Shown here piece after piece: positions 30,313-39,041 of a stretch of 64,000 nucleotides of DNA. The position numbers and the translations under genes are program-made. The stretch's first letter is position 1; the number at the start of each line of letters is the position of its first letter. The stretch comes from an uncultured SAR86 cluster bacterium. GTDB lineage: Bacteria > Pseudomonadota > Gammaproteobacteria > Magnimaribacterales > D2472. A model generated the notes under the pieces. The model did not search any database. It was not told the origin of the DNA and worked only from the letters and a program-made list of their open reading frames with translations. The stretch is taken from positions 110,785-174,784 of the forward strand of contig CACKPV010000001.1 of NCBI GenBank assembly GCA_902602185.1, given 5' to 3'.

Positions 30313-32058
30313 TTAAAACAAGAACCAACCAGATGCATCATATTCTATACCCGTGGATACAAAACCTTGGACCGCAAATAAAAAACCAGTTAACACCAAT
30401 CCCAAAATTGATCCTATGACTCCGTTATGAGCAGGATAACCAAGAATTGTAGTAGGTTTGTATATTAGCTCTTTGTAATTAATAGATTCATCAACTTGCT
30501 CCAATAAAGCTTTGGCACTTTGCAAATCAGTGATGCGATCATCATGCTCACCTTTGAGTTTCAATTCCCAAATTTCTTCTTCAATAATAAAAATCTCATT
30601 CCTTACAAAATCTCGGTGTTCAGCACTTAAAGATTGAAGTTTTATGGCTTTATAAATTGAAAACAAACTTATGGAAGAAATTAAAAATCCAATTGCAACA
30701 ATGACATAAATTGTTGAGATATGATGACGCATTTCGGTCCAAATAATTATATTGAGGACTGCGACGCACAACAATGAATACAGAACAAGAATTGAGGTAT
30801 AACCTTGAACACGCAGGAAAAATGCCTCTCCAAATGATCGCATCACTTTCCTAATATTCATCCAACCAAATACATTAAGTCGCTTTTGAAGATCTAAGTA
30901 AACTGAATTCTTTTTTAAATCTCCTGAAGACCTCATCAACTCAACAAAGGCTAGACCAGGATATGCAACCATCTGCCCTAACTTATTTGCAGTTTTAAAA
31001 CGTCTTTCATAATCGATGGAACAAACGAGACCAAACATAAGCAATTGAAACCCATTAGCAAACCCTATCAACGTTGCACTAGAAATAATTTTCTCTTGTA
31101 TTGTTTCACCAAATAACATTCCTCCATATAAAAATTTAGAAAGAAAAGGTGTTACTACCATTATCATAATAGTGCTATACATGACTACTTCAAAAAACTT
31201 AAATGTCCTAAAGTCATATACGGATTTTAAGATTTTATGCAAAATAAACCCTGAAGCTATTTGATTTTCATCAGTCGCACTTGTTTTCGGTGGGAACAAA
31301 GGATGGAAAGGTTCATTTCTTAATTGTTTTGAAGTTTCAGCATCAAACTCCAAGGGTATTGCCTGTAGACAAGTATCATTTTCATCCATGGCAACTGTAA
31401 GCTCATCCTCAATTATTCCTGGGAAGTTATATGGTCTCAACCAACCTTGCCCTACCAAACGCCTTATTGTTTTATCATTATCCCAATCTGGTGCTGGTAA
31501 ACACAGTCTCTCTAAATCTTCCGGACGAAAATAACCATATTTGGTTGCAATTATGAGTCTTCTCATAAATAGAAGTAAGTAAGCAAGAATCATATGAAAG
31601 GGATCGATATTAGCAATTACTTGAATATCACTAAAAAGTGCAAGAAAAAGCCCTATATTCATCAGCCATGAAGCAGGATAGATAATTAACCATGATTGAA
31701 TAATAAAAAGTTTTGGATGATGCTTGGTAGATACTGCAAGAAGACCTCTGTTATTCATTACGTGCCAAGCCCTACTCATGCTTCCTTCCATAATGAGAGC
31801 CGCTAGAGGAGAAAATACTACTGGAGGAAGATTTTCATAAATTAGTGACTTCCAAAATGCAGACCAAGAAAATTTTACAGGTGAATGAAAATTTTCCGGC
31901 TTCCCCGTTTTTGAGGCACTTCTTAATTTAGCAGCTTCATACGATGAAGAAATGCCTGAAATAAACTTCTCATCTTCGGTATTTGAGGGTTTTCTTAGAC
32001 TTAGAAAAGACTCTTGAATTTCTTGAGAATGAGTTTTATTTTTAAAATCTTCAGACAT
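30313..32058 (-). CDS. Large multi-pass membrane protein, unknown
   Basis: 581 residues, not recognised. An N-terminal soluble stretch of about 90 residues, three membrane segments (about 95-185), a cytoplasmic region of about 110 residues with RPEDLERLCLPAPDWDNDKTIRRLVGQGWLRPYNFPG, then four or five more membrane segments. A charged helical loop (about 490-540) precedes the last one. It is paired with a crotonase gene, with stop and start codons abutting. No transporter, synthase or kinase motif was identified. Confidence 0.6.
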   Translation of the reverse strand: MSEDFKNKTHSQEIQESFLSLRKPSNTEDEKFISGISSSYEAAKLRSASKTGKPENFHSPVKFSWSAFWKSLIYENLPPVVFSPLAALIMEGSMSRAWHVMNNRGLLAVSTKHHPKLFIIQSWLIIYPASWLMNIGLFLALFSDIQVIANIDPFHMILAYLLLFMRRLIIATKYGYFRPEDLERLCLPAPDWDNDKTIRRLVGQGWLRPYNFPGIIEDELTVAMDENDTCLQAIPLEFDAETSKQLRNEPFHPLFPPKTSATDENQIASGFILHKILKSVYDFRTFKFFEVVMYSTIMIMVVTPFLSKFLYGGMLFGETIQEKIISSATLIGFANGFQLLMFGLVCSIDYERRFKTANKLGQMVAYPGLAFVELMRSSGDLKKNSVYLDLQKRLNVFGWMNIRKVMRSFGEAFFLRVQGYTSILVLYSLLCVAVLNIIIWTEMRHHISTIYVIVAIGFLISSISLFSIYKAIKLQSLSAEHRDFVRNEIFIIEEEIWELKLKGEHDDRITDLQSAKALLEQVDESINYKELIYKPTTILGYPAHNGVIGSILGLVLTGFLFAVQGFVSTGIEYDASGWFLF

Positions 32059-32074
32059 AATTTATATTGTAACA

Positions 32075-32725
32075 ATGTCAAATTTAAAAGCATTAATTAA
32101 TCCTGTCACTCCGTTCCAGCAAAATGCACCTGTTGTTTTTTGTATCCAGTCACGAAAATGTGCCTTTGTTGATCCAGGAGGTGATATTGAAATACTTCTT
32201 AATACAGCAAAAAAACATTCTCTAATTCCAGAAAAAATACTTTTAACTCATGGACATATTGACCATGCAGGAGGTGCTGAAGAGCTTGCAGATATTTTGC
32301 AAATACCTATTGAAGGCCCCCACAAGAAAGATAAATTTTTGTTAGATGGATTAGAGGACCTGGGTCAAAAACTTGGAGTGCATGCCAGGAATTGTTCTCC
32401 TTCTATTTGGTTAGATGAGGGAGACAAGGTAACAATTGGCAAGGTCACATTAGATGTTTATTTTTGTCCTGGACATACTCCCGGGCATATTATTTTTGTC
32501 CAAAAGGAATCAAAGCTTGCATTAGTTGGAGATGTTTTATTCAATGGGTCAATTGGAAGAACAGATTTGCCAGGAGGGAACTTTCAAGAACTAATTGATT
32601 CAATTGAAAAAAAATTATGGCCTCTGGGAGATACCATCGAATTTATTCCAGGTCATGGTCCAAATTCTAGTTTTGGACAAGAAAGACTGACCAACCCATT
32701 TGTAGCTGATAAGAATTTAAGATAA
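32075..32725 (+). CDS. Glyoxalase II-like MBL hydrolase (YcbL/GloC type)
   Basis: 216 residues of a single metallo-beta-lactamase domain. Zinc ligands are in LTHGHIDHAGGAEELA, CPGHTPGHIIFV, LVGDVLFNGSIGRTDLPGG and FIPGHGPNSSFGQE. The GRTDLPGG and PGHGP pattern is that of YcbL/GloC-type thioester hydrolases acting on S-lactoylglutathione-like substrates. It is divergent from the membrane protein by 16 bases, and its 3' end overlaps the DUF1330 gene by 9 bases. Confidence 0.9.
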   Translation: MSNLKALINPVTPFQQNAPVVFCIQSRKCAFVDPGGDIEILLNTAKKHSLIPEKILLTHGHIDHAGGAEELADILQIPIEGPHKKDKFLLDGLEDLGQKLGVHARNCSPSIWLDEGDKVTIGKVTLDVYFCPGHTPGHIIFVQKESKLALVGDVLFNGSIGRTDLPGGNFQELIDSIEKKLWPLGDTIEFIPGHGPNSSFGQERLTNPFVADKNLR

Positions 32726-33010
32726 ATAACCTTCAACAATTGCATAATTTCTTTTTGCTCCATCTCCTAATATGTTAAGTGCATCTTGATATTCCTGACT
32801 TTGATAAGCTTTTAAGGCAATCTCATAAGATGGAAATTCCACAACCACATTTCTTGAAAAATCATCACCTTCAGTAGTTTTTTGCTTTCCTCCACGCACA
32901 AGGAAAATACCACCAAACTTTTCAATTACTTTCTCGGCTAAATTGCCATAGGATTTGAGTTTATCTAAATCATAAATGTGTGCTTTTGCAACCCAATAAC
33001 CTTTAGGCAT
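32717..33010 (-). CDS. DUF1330 family protein
   Basis: 97 residues with the DUF1330 dimeric alpha/beta-barrel pattern: YWVAKAHIYDLDKLKSY, then GGIFLVRGGKQKTTEGDD, VVVEFPSYEIALKAYQSQEY and the C-terminal NYAIVEGY. Biochemical role unknown. It begins 3 bases after the second crotonase gene and is the last gene of the photolyase-related run. Confidence 0.88.
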   Translation of the reverse strand: MPKGYWVAKAHIYDLDKLKSYGNLAEKVIEKFGGIFLVRGGKQKTTEGDDFSRNVVVEFPSYEIALKAYQSQEYQDALNILGDGAKRNYAIVEGYLS

Positions 33011-33013
33011 TAT

Positions 33014-33688
33014 TTATCTAAAGATTAAAGGTTCAATCACCTTAACAGTATCTGCAATATAAACTGATTTTGTCTTTTCGTATTGCGGATGGCCTAGGGT
33101 TGCTAAATCTGTTGCTTTATCCAAGACAACCTTTTCAATATCCGAAGCTGCAACTAACTCATCGATAATTCCAGCCGTTACCGCATCATGAAAAGAGTAT
33201 GGATCTGCATGCAATAAAATGCGATATGCATGGTCTTTGGTAATTCTACTTGCAACTAACTCCATAATACTTGTAGGAATATCCATACCATTTCTTACTT
33301 CATTTGCTTGCACAATGAATTTATCATCTAAACCAATACGATAATCAGTGCTTGTAGACATAAACAATCCCATTGCAATTGTATGCCCAGTCAAAACTGA
33401 AATGGTAGGTCGAGGAAAAGTAAACAAATTAAACATTAGTTGCATTCCCATATCACTCATTTTTGTAATACGGTCAAAATCTTTTGAAGCAAAAGTTTTT
33501 AAGTCAAAGCCAGCAGAAAAAATTCCCTCACGACCCTTGATTACCAAGCAACCCTTGTCTCTTGGAACTTCATCCAAACAAGCATTAATGGCTTCAAGCA
33601 TTTCAATCGAAAAAGCATTTACTTTTCCATCATCAAGAGTGATGAAAGAAATGTTATCTTGAATTTCTAAGTTTGCATAATCTGACAT
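33014..33688 (-). CDS. Crotonase family protein (enoyl-CoA hydratase-like)
   Basis: 224 residues. FITLDDGKVNAFSIEML, KGREGIFSAGFDLKTF (first oxyanion loop) and LTGHTIAMGLFMSTSTDYRIG (second loop) place it in the crotonase superfamily. No acidic catalytic pair is clear. It lies downstream of the DUF2256 gene by 3 bases and upstream of the DUF1330 gene by 3, so it is transcribed with them. Confidence 0.85.
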   Translation of the reverse strand: MSDYANLEIQDNISFITLDDGKVNAFSIEMLEAINACLDEVPRDKGCLVIKGREGIFSAGFDLKTFASKDFDRITKMSDMGMQLMFNLFTFPRPTISVLTGHTIAMGLFMSTSTDYRIGLDDKFIVQANEVRNGMDIPTSIMELVASRITKDHAYRILLHADPYSFHDAVTAGIIDELVAASDIEKVVLDKATDLATLGHPQYEKTKSVYIADTVKVIEPLIFR

Positions 33689-33691
33689 TAA

Positions 33692-33841
33692 TCAATCTCC
33701 TTGTTTTGATATGGTTTTACACTTTTTGCTGCAAAAACGGATTTCATCCCATGAGCGCTCCCACTTTTTCCTCCAAGTAAAAGGCCTATTACATATTACA
33801 CAAATTTTTGAAGGAAGGTTTGTTTTTTTTATTTTTTTCAA
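33692..33841 (-). CDS. DUF2256 family small protein
   Basis: 49 residues, short enough to be easily missed. It starts at a TTG that overlaps the TGA of the photolyase-related gene. The four-Cys pattern is CVIC at residues 14-17 and CSKKC at 37-41, with RPFTWRKKWERSWDEIRFC between them, the hallmark of DUF2256, a zinc-ribbon-like family. The family is repeatedly found next to photolyase-related genes, as here, which suggests a joint function, though no activity is established. Confidence 0.9.
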   Translation of the reverse strand: MKKIKKTNLPSKICVICNRPFTWRKKWERSWDEIRFCSKKCKTISKQGD

Positions 33842-35334
33842 CTAAAAGTTTTGGTTTCAATAAAATTATTTGCTGCAGAAAAAATAGCTTCTTTTCTCTC
33901 GGCGTCTAGTTTGGCATGAGCATTAACCATAATTGATAACCTTGGATTTGTTTTGAAAAAATCGAGGTTATCTTCAATAAATTTCCAATAAAGACCATCT
34001 ACAACTTGGCACCAAGGACCTTTTGAAAAATTTGACATTCGCAAAATATAACTTGAGCCACAAATATATGGTTTTGTTGAAAAAACTCCACCATCAGCAA
34101 ATGTTCCCATACCATAAACATTTGGAACCATTACCCAATCCGAAGAATCAACAAACATTTCCATAAACCACTGGTAAATTTTGTCAGGATGAATCCTCGA
34201 CATATTCATAATGCTTGCAAGAATCATCAATCTATTAATATGATGGGTAAAACCAAATTTCTGTGCACCCAAAATTGCATTATCAAGTGGGTCAATTCCC
34301 GTTGTACCATTGTACCAATCAGAAGTCATCTGCCTTTTATGATTCCAAAAGTTTCTTGAAATCATACGCTCAGAGAAATTCTGATAAGCTCCACGAATAA
34401 ATTCTCTCCATCCAGAAACCTGACGGATAAAACCCTCTAAACTATTAATTGGAATATTATTTTTCTTTGCATATTCGACTGCAGCATCAATCACAAAATC
34501 AGGTGTGATCAATCCCATGTTTAATGAAGTACTCAATGCTGAATGAAAGATAAAATGCTCATTTGGCCTAACAGCATCCTCATAAGGTCCAAAATTTTCA
34601 AACCTGATCTCAAAAAATTCTTGCATCCAATCAAAAGCCTGTTGATGGGTATAAGGGAAAAAAAGGTTTTCTTCACCAGGGTGGTCAGGAAATTTTGAAC
34701 TAACAAAATCTTTAATTTGATCATAATCCTTTGGTGGTACTATTTTAGGAATATTTGGTAATTCCATTTTTTTGGGAAGTTTTTTTCTATTATCTTCATC
34801 AAAACTCCATTTTCCACCGACTGGTTTTCCATCATCAACAAGAAGGTCTAATCTTTTTCGAGCACGTCTGTAATAGGTTGCTTGCAAGATAAAATCTTTA
34901 TTTTCACAAAAATCCGCAAAGTCTGGCCGGTTATCTAGAAACATTGGTGAAGTTTTTATCTCGACAGCAATATTAAGTTGCGAAAGCAATGCTATGAGAT
35001 CTTCTTCAAAAGGTTTATCTTCTATTTCAAAAAAAGTAACTTTTTTAATTTTTTGGTCGTAAATAGTATTTTTAAGTTTTTCAAAAAAAGAGGTTTCAAA
35101 TTCATTTGAAAAATCGTAATAAATTACCGTTTTTCCAATTGATGAGATCTTATCTCTCATGGCACGCATGGCACAAAAAAATAAAAGTATTTTAGCTTTA
35201 TGATGTTTGACATAAGTACAAAGTCCAAAATCCTCGGCCATGAAAACAATTTCATTCTCTGTAAAATCTTGATATTCAAGGGGGAATAATTGATTACCAA
35301 GAATCACCCTAAGGGTTTTGGAATGTTCAGACAT
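33838..35334 (-). CDS. Photolyase-related protein (cryptochrome/photolyase family, PF04244)
   Basis: 498 residues. The N-terminal part has the Rossmann-like start LRVILGNQLFPLEY; the C-terminal half has the helical FAD domain pattern SGWREFIRGAY, FWNHKRQMTSDWYNGTTGIDPLDNAI and NRLMILASIMNMSRIHPDKIYQWFMEMFVDSSDWVM. Relatives bind a [4Fe-4S] cluster through a CxxC-type segment after YIRRMS; here that stretch reads RMSNFSKGPWCQVVDGLYW, with only one Cys. The cluster is therefore probably absent. The likely role is light-driven repair of UV lesions, but a cryptochrome role is not excluded. Confidence 0.88.
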   Translation of the reverse strand: MSEHSKTLRVILGNQLFPLEYQDFTENEIVFMAEDFGLCTYVKHHKAKILLFFCAMRAMRDKISSIGKTVIYYDFSNEFETSFFEKLKNTIYDQKIKKVTFFEIEDKPFEEDLIALLSQLNIAVEIKTSPMFLDNRPDFADFCENKDFILQATYYRRARKRLDLLVDDGKPVGGKWSFDEDNRKKLPKKMELPNIPKIVPPKDYDQIKDFVSSKFPDHPGEENLFFPYTHQQAFDWMQEFFEIRFENFGPYEDAVRPNEHFIFHSALSTSLNMGLITPDFVIDAAVEYAKKNNIPINSLEGFIRQVSGWREFIRGAYQNFSERMISRNFWNHKRQMTSDWYNGTTGIDPLDNAILGAQKFGFTHHINRLMILASIMNMSRIHPDKIYQWFMEMFVDSSDWVMVPNVYGMGTFADGGVFSTKPYICGSSYILRMSNFSKGPWCQVVDGLYWKFIEDNLDFFKTNPRLSIMVNAHAKLDAERKEAIFSAANNFIETKTFS

Positions 35335-35367
35335 TAGTAATAATTATGAATTTTTTAGGTTTTTTCA

Positions 35368-35398
35368 ATAAAAACCACTCTGTAAAGAGTGGTTTTTA
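35368..35398 (-). terminator. Intrinsic terminator after the Cys-paired lipoprotein gene
   Basis: A 10-bp perfect stem AAAACCACTC/GAGTGGTTTT (35371-35380 and 35387-35396) with a 6-base loop. On the minus strand it ends in a run of Ts, about 15 bases after the lipoprotein stop and before the photolyase-related start. On the plus strand the opposite side also reads T-rich. Confidence 0.85.
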
Positions 35399-35410
35399 AA
35401 AAAGCCTTTT

Positions 35411-36277
35411 TTAGAAAGTAGGCATAAAGTCTTTATCATCGGCATTATAAAAAACATAGCCATGATAAATATCTGGAACTTCGTCACATTGTGCAAATTC
35501 ACTAAACTGAGGGAATAAAATACTTCTCATCTTGGTTTCGAAAACTTCTTCACTTTTAGCCATTGATTCAGCACTGTTAGTAAAACTTGCCCAAAGAAAA
35601 TCTATTCCATTTTCAGTATGTGAGCCTTGCTCATTCAATTGAGCATAATAGTTTCCATAGTGAAAAGAGGTTCCTGCAAAACCTTCAGCATTTGCCATTA
35701 CTTCAGCTGTATACTTTGGAAGAAATGCAACTGCATCACTTTTAGATGAGCCTTCGTTGTAATAACATCTGTGAAATTCACTGAAAAAATAACCACTTTC
35801 AGGAAGTTCCCCAAATTCAGTAGCATCAATTGGAAAAATCGCATCTAAGGCATTTCTTCCCTCGACATCACAGGTCAATACATCTGCATATTTTTCACTC
35901 CACGCCACAGCATCCGGGTTGCTTGACCAACTTTGCCATGCAGCATCTGCTTCCTCTTGGGAAGACCACATTAGCTCCCACCATCCAGTATCACCAAAGG
36001 CATTAGTATCAGCTGCTGGAACATAACCCCATGCTCCTCGTAGAGAATCATCTGTCAGCAACTTTTGATAATCTGCAATCATAGAAGTCATATTCTCCGA
36101 ATTAAATCCGGGACCACCCTCACAGGCCATGAACTCAATGAAATAAGGTTCTGGATTTGAAATATCTTCTGTTGGGCTTGTTTCCATTAGGGCATTTCTT
36201 CCCTCATTACTTCCACAACTTACTATTAAAAATGAACCTAATATGATCCCAAAAAAATAAAAACTCTTTTTTGTCAT
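35411..36277 (-). CDS. Two-module lipoprotein of unknown function, paralogue of the 26091 gene
   Basis: 288 residues with a lipobox (IVSC, lipid Cys21). Two similar modules follow, each introduced by EGRNAL (residues 25-30 and 139-144). Each has an early Cys (52 in FMACEGG, 171 in FHRCYYNEG) and a late one (136 in LTCD, 264 in AQCD), likely disulfides. The 84-residue spacing of the first pair equals that in the secreted paralogue, and the YxxxEF/NEG motif recurs. Aromatic-rich patches (WWELMW, FLWASF) could line a pocket. No function recognised. The ribosome site GGAG precedes the ATG. Confidence 0.75.
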   Translation of the reverse strand: MTKKSFYFFGIILGSFLIVSCGSNEGRNALMETSPTEDISNPEPYFIEFMACEGGPGFNSENMTSMIADYQKLLTDDSLRGAWGYVPAADTNAFGDTGWWELMWSSQEEADAAWQSWSSNPDAVAWSEKYADVLTCDVEGRNALDAIFPIDATEFGELPESGYFFSEFHRCYYNEGSSKSDAVAFLPKYTAEVMANAEGFAGTSFHYGNYYAQLNEQGSHTENGIDFLWASFTNSAESMAKSEEVFETKMRSILFPQFSEFAQCDEVPDIYHGYVFYNADDKDFMPTF

Positions 36278-36349
36278 TTTTTTTCTCCGTTAAAATTGTT
36301 TAATTCATTATGCATCAATAAAAGTTGAGAGACAAAATGCATTAATGTT

Positions 36350-36439
36350 TGGCGGAGAGAGAGGGATTCGAACCCTCGATACAGTTACCCGTATAACACC
36401 TTAGCAGGGTGCCGCTTTCGACCACTCAGCCACCTCTCC
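36350..36439 (-). tRNA. tRNA-Ser(GCT)
   Basis: 90 bases including an encoded CCA. Acceptor stem GGAGAGG pairs with TCTCTCC; the T arm is GAGGG-TTCGAAT-CCCTC; the anticodon loop CTGCTAA gives GCT; and a long variable arm is present, as expected for serine. It lies 39 bases after the dihydroorotase gene. In pseudomonads and relatives a tRNA-Ser(GCT) follows alaS-lysC-csrA, so this is a conserved place with csrA missing. Confidence 0.95.
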
Positions 36440-36458
36440 TAAACCTTTCGTTATTATG

Positions 36459-36472
36459 ATCAACTAGTTGAT
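36459..36472. repeat. 14-bp perfect palindrome
   Basis: ATCAACTAGTTGAT lies between the dihydroorotase stop codon and tRNA-Ser. It has no spacer and no following T run, so it is a poor terminator; it could be a protein binding site in the tRNA promoter region or chance. Confidence 0.35.
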
Positions 36473-36478
36473 GAATAT

Positions 36479-37813
36479 CTAGTAATTAAACTCTAATCTT
36501 TTTCCAAAAAGTGGGGATTTAGCAAATACTCCATCTTTAAAGGCAATATTACCATTCAAAATTGTGGCAAAAATTGATGATCTGAGAGTTCTATTTTCGA
36601 GTGGTGACCACCCACATTTAAATAGAATATTATCCTTTTTGACTGTGTAATGTTTGTCTAAATCTACGCAAGTTAAATCGGCAAAATAACCCTCTCTGAT
36701 ATAACCTCTATCTTTAATATTAAATCTCTTAGCAACATTATGACTAGATTTTTCAACGATCATCTCGAGAGAAAAAATTCCATCAAAATAAAACTCTAGA
36801 AGCATCTGAAGAGAATGTTGAACAAGAGGAATACCAGCAGGAATTTTTGGATACTTTCCACTCTTCTCCTCAAAAGTATGTGGAGCATGATCCGTAGCAA
36901 AAATATCAATCTTGTTTGCTGTGACTGCATCAATTAGTCCAAGTCTATCTTCTTCAGTCTTTATAGATGGATTACAAACAATAAAATTACCAAGTTCTTC
37001 ATAATCTTTATCACTGAAAGTTAGATGATGTACACAGCCCTCTGCAGTAATTTTTTTATTATCTATTGGACCTGGCTCAAATAAGTCCATCTCTCTTTTT
37101 GTTGATAAATGCAGTACATGGAGATTGGCTCCAAATCTTTTTGCAAGACCAACTGCCAAAGAGCTAGATAAATAGCAACACTCCTCATCTCGAATAACAG
37201 CATGATGAGCTGCATGCAATTGATCTCCATATTTTTCTTGGAAAATATTTTCATTTTCAACCAGTCTTTTTGGATCTTCGCAATGAGTCACAATATTAGT
37301 GGGGCAATGTTCAAATATTTTTTCTAATGATTCATATTTATTCACTAATAAATCACCGGTCGAAGCGCCCATAAAAACTTTCAGACCACATGATGCATTA
37401 GGATCAGATTTTTTGATTTCTTCGATATTATCATTGGTTGCACCAAGGTAAAAAGAATAATTTGCATATGACTTATTTGCAGCAATATCAAATTTTTTTT
37501 CTAAATTCTCAATGGTTGAGGTATTAGGATTAACGTTAGGCATTTCAAAATAACTTGTCACCCCTCCTGCAATTGCAGCCTTGGATTCAGTAGCTATTTC
37601 TCCTTTATGAGTTAATCCCGGCTCTCTGAAATGCACTTGATCATCAATTAAACCTGGTATTAAAAGTTTGCCTTGCAAATCAATTTCATTTCTTGCTTCA
37701 GAACTAATATTGCCTGCAATTTTTTCAATTCTTTCATTGTTTATTCCAATATCTACTTCTGAAACAATATTTTCATTAACAACATTGCAATTTTTTAAGA
37801 CTAGGTCATACAT
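36479..37813 (-). CDS. pyrC: Dihydroorotase, class I (PyrC-like)
   Basis: 444 residues; catalyses ring closure of carbamoyl aspartate in pyrimidine synthesis. The metal site reads IDDQVHFREPG instead of the commoner DxHxHxREPG, so the first His is Gln. The carbamylated Lys is in GLKVFMGAST, further ligands are THCED and LHVLHLST, and the catalytic Asp is in TDHAPHT. The length and HFREPG pattern fit class I (amidohydrolase) enzymes. It follows lysC by 2 bases, where csrA usually sits. A related hydantoinase-type activity cannot be excluded. Confidence 0.88.
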   Translation of the reverse strand: MYDLVLKNCNVVNENIVSEVDIGINNERIEKIAGNISSEARNEIDLQGKLLIPGLIDDQVHFREPGLTHKGEIATESKAAIAGGVTSYFEMPNVNPNTSTIENLEKKFDIAANKSYANYSFYLGATNDNIEEIKKSDPNASCGLKVFMGASTGDLLVNKYESLEKIFEHCPTNIVTHCEDPKRLVENENIFQEKYGDQLHAAHHAVIRDEECCYLSSSLAVGLAKRFGANLHVLHLSTKREMDLFEPGPIDNKKITAEGCVHHLTFSDKDYEELGNFIVCNPSIKTEEDRLGLIDAVTANKIDIFATDHAPHTFEEKSGKYPKIPAGIPLVQHSLQMLLEFYFDGIFSLEMIVEKSSHNVAKRFNIKDRGYIREGYFADLTCVDLDKHYTVKKDNILFKCGWSPLENRTLRSSIFATILNGNIAFKDGVFAKSPLFGKRLEFNY

Positions 37814-37815
37814 AT

Positions 37816-39030
37816 TTACTTTTCCAATTCAAATTCATCATGCAAGACTCTCACAGCTTTTTCAAGGTCATTTTTTGCAATGACAATTGTCATTTTAATT
37901 TCCGATGTGCTGATCATACCAATATTGATATTATGCTCTGCTAATGCTCTGAAAGCTTTCGATGCAACACCCGCATGAGATCTTATTCCAACTCCAACAA
38001 TCGATACCTTGGCAATCTTATTATCAATTAATATATCTTTATAATTTATAGATTCTTGTATTATTGGAACGACTCTATCGAGTAGGAACTTTTCATCAGA
38101 ATCGATGGTAAAAGTGAAATCTGTTTTCCCTTCAATACCTACATTTTGTACGATTACATCTACTTGAATATCTGCATCACTGAGAGGTCCAAGAATTTTA
38201 GAGGCAATACCGGGAGTATCCTCGACGGCAGTAAAAGTTACTTTAGTTTGGTTTTTCTGAAAAGCAATTCCTGAAATTTCTGCATCTTCCATATTATTAT
38301 CATCTAAATTTATCATAGTACCAGTACCCTCACTAAAACTCGACAACACTCGAACTGGGACTCGGTATTTATTGGCAAATTCGACAGCTCTTATTTGAAT
38401 TACTTTTGCTCCTTGACCTGATAATTCCAACATCCCCTCCATTGAAATTTGTTCAAGTTTTTTGGCGCTTGGCACTACATTTGGGTCGGTTGTATAAATT
38501 CCATCCACATCAGTATAGATATCACATCTCTTAGCATCAACGGCTGCTGCAATTGCTACTGCTGTGGTATCAGAACCTCCTCTTCCTAGAGTTGTAACAT
38601 CTCCCCCCTCAGTAATCCCCTGAAATCCTGTAATAATTGGAACATTATCCTCTTCCAAAATTTTTTGCATTCTTTGTTTATCAATATCTAAAATTTTTGC
38701 CTTAGAGAATTGAGATGTAGTTCTCAGTGATACTTGAGATGCGGAATATGATTTTGCAGAGATGCCTTCTGACTCTAATGCCATTGCAAGAAGTGATGCA
38801 CTTACTTTTTCTCCGGTAGAAATTAATGCATCAAATTCTCTTTTATTTGGAGTGGAACTAAAAGATTTTGAAAGCTCAATCAAACGATCAGTTTCCCCAC
38901 TCATAGCAGACACTACTACGATTACTTTTGAGTTTTTTGTAGCTGCTTCTATTATTTTAGCCACATGTGCGATTCTCTCTGTTGAGCCAACAGAAGTCCC
39001 ACCGAATTTTTGAACGATTATATTTTTCAA
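37816..39030 (-). CDS. lysC: Aspartate kinase LysC
   Basis: 404 residues; phosphorylates aspartate at the head of the Lys/Thr/Met pathway. The kinase domain starts IIVQKFGGTSVGS and contains GFQGITEGGDVTTLGRGGSDTTA. Two C-terminal ACT domains (from about residue 260) are expected to mediate feedback by amino acids. It starts 11 bases after alaS in the same run. Linkage alaS-lysC is common in gammaproteobacteria. Confidence 0.95.
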   Translation of the reverse strand: MKNIIVQKFGGTSVGSTERIAHVAKIIEAATKNSKVIVVVSAMSGETDRLIELSKSFSSTPNKREFDALISTGEKVSASLLAMALESEGISAKSYSASQVSLRTTSQFSKAKILDIDKQRMQKILEEDNVPIITGFQGITEGGDVTTLGRGGSDTTAVAIAAAVDAKRCDIYTDVDGIYTTDPNVVPSAKKLEQISMEGMLELSGQGAKVIQIRAVEFANKYRVPVRVLSSFSEGTGTMINLDDNNMEDAEISGIAFQKNQTKVTFTAVEDTPGIASKILGPLSDADIQVDVIVQNVGIEGKTDFTFTIDSDEKFLLDRVVPIIQESINYKDILIDNKIAKVSIVGVGIRSHAGVASKAFRALAEHNINIGMISTSEIKMTIVIAKNDLEKAVRVLHDEFELEK

Positions 39031-39041
39031 GGTTTTGCCTC

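Noticed and set aside
36278-36478. Hidden csrA near tRNA-Ser
   Set aside because: Reading the 200 bases on both strands, I found only the tRNA, a palindrome and the lipoprotein ribosome site; no CsrA-like frame.
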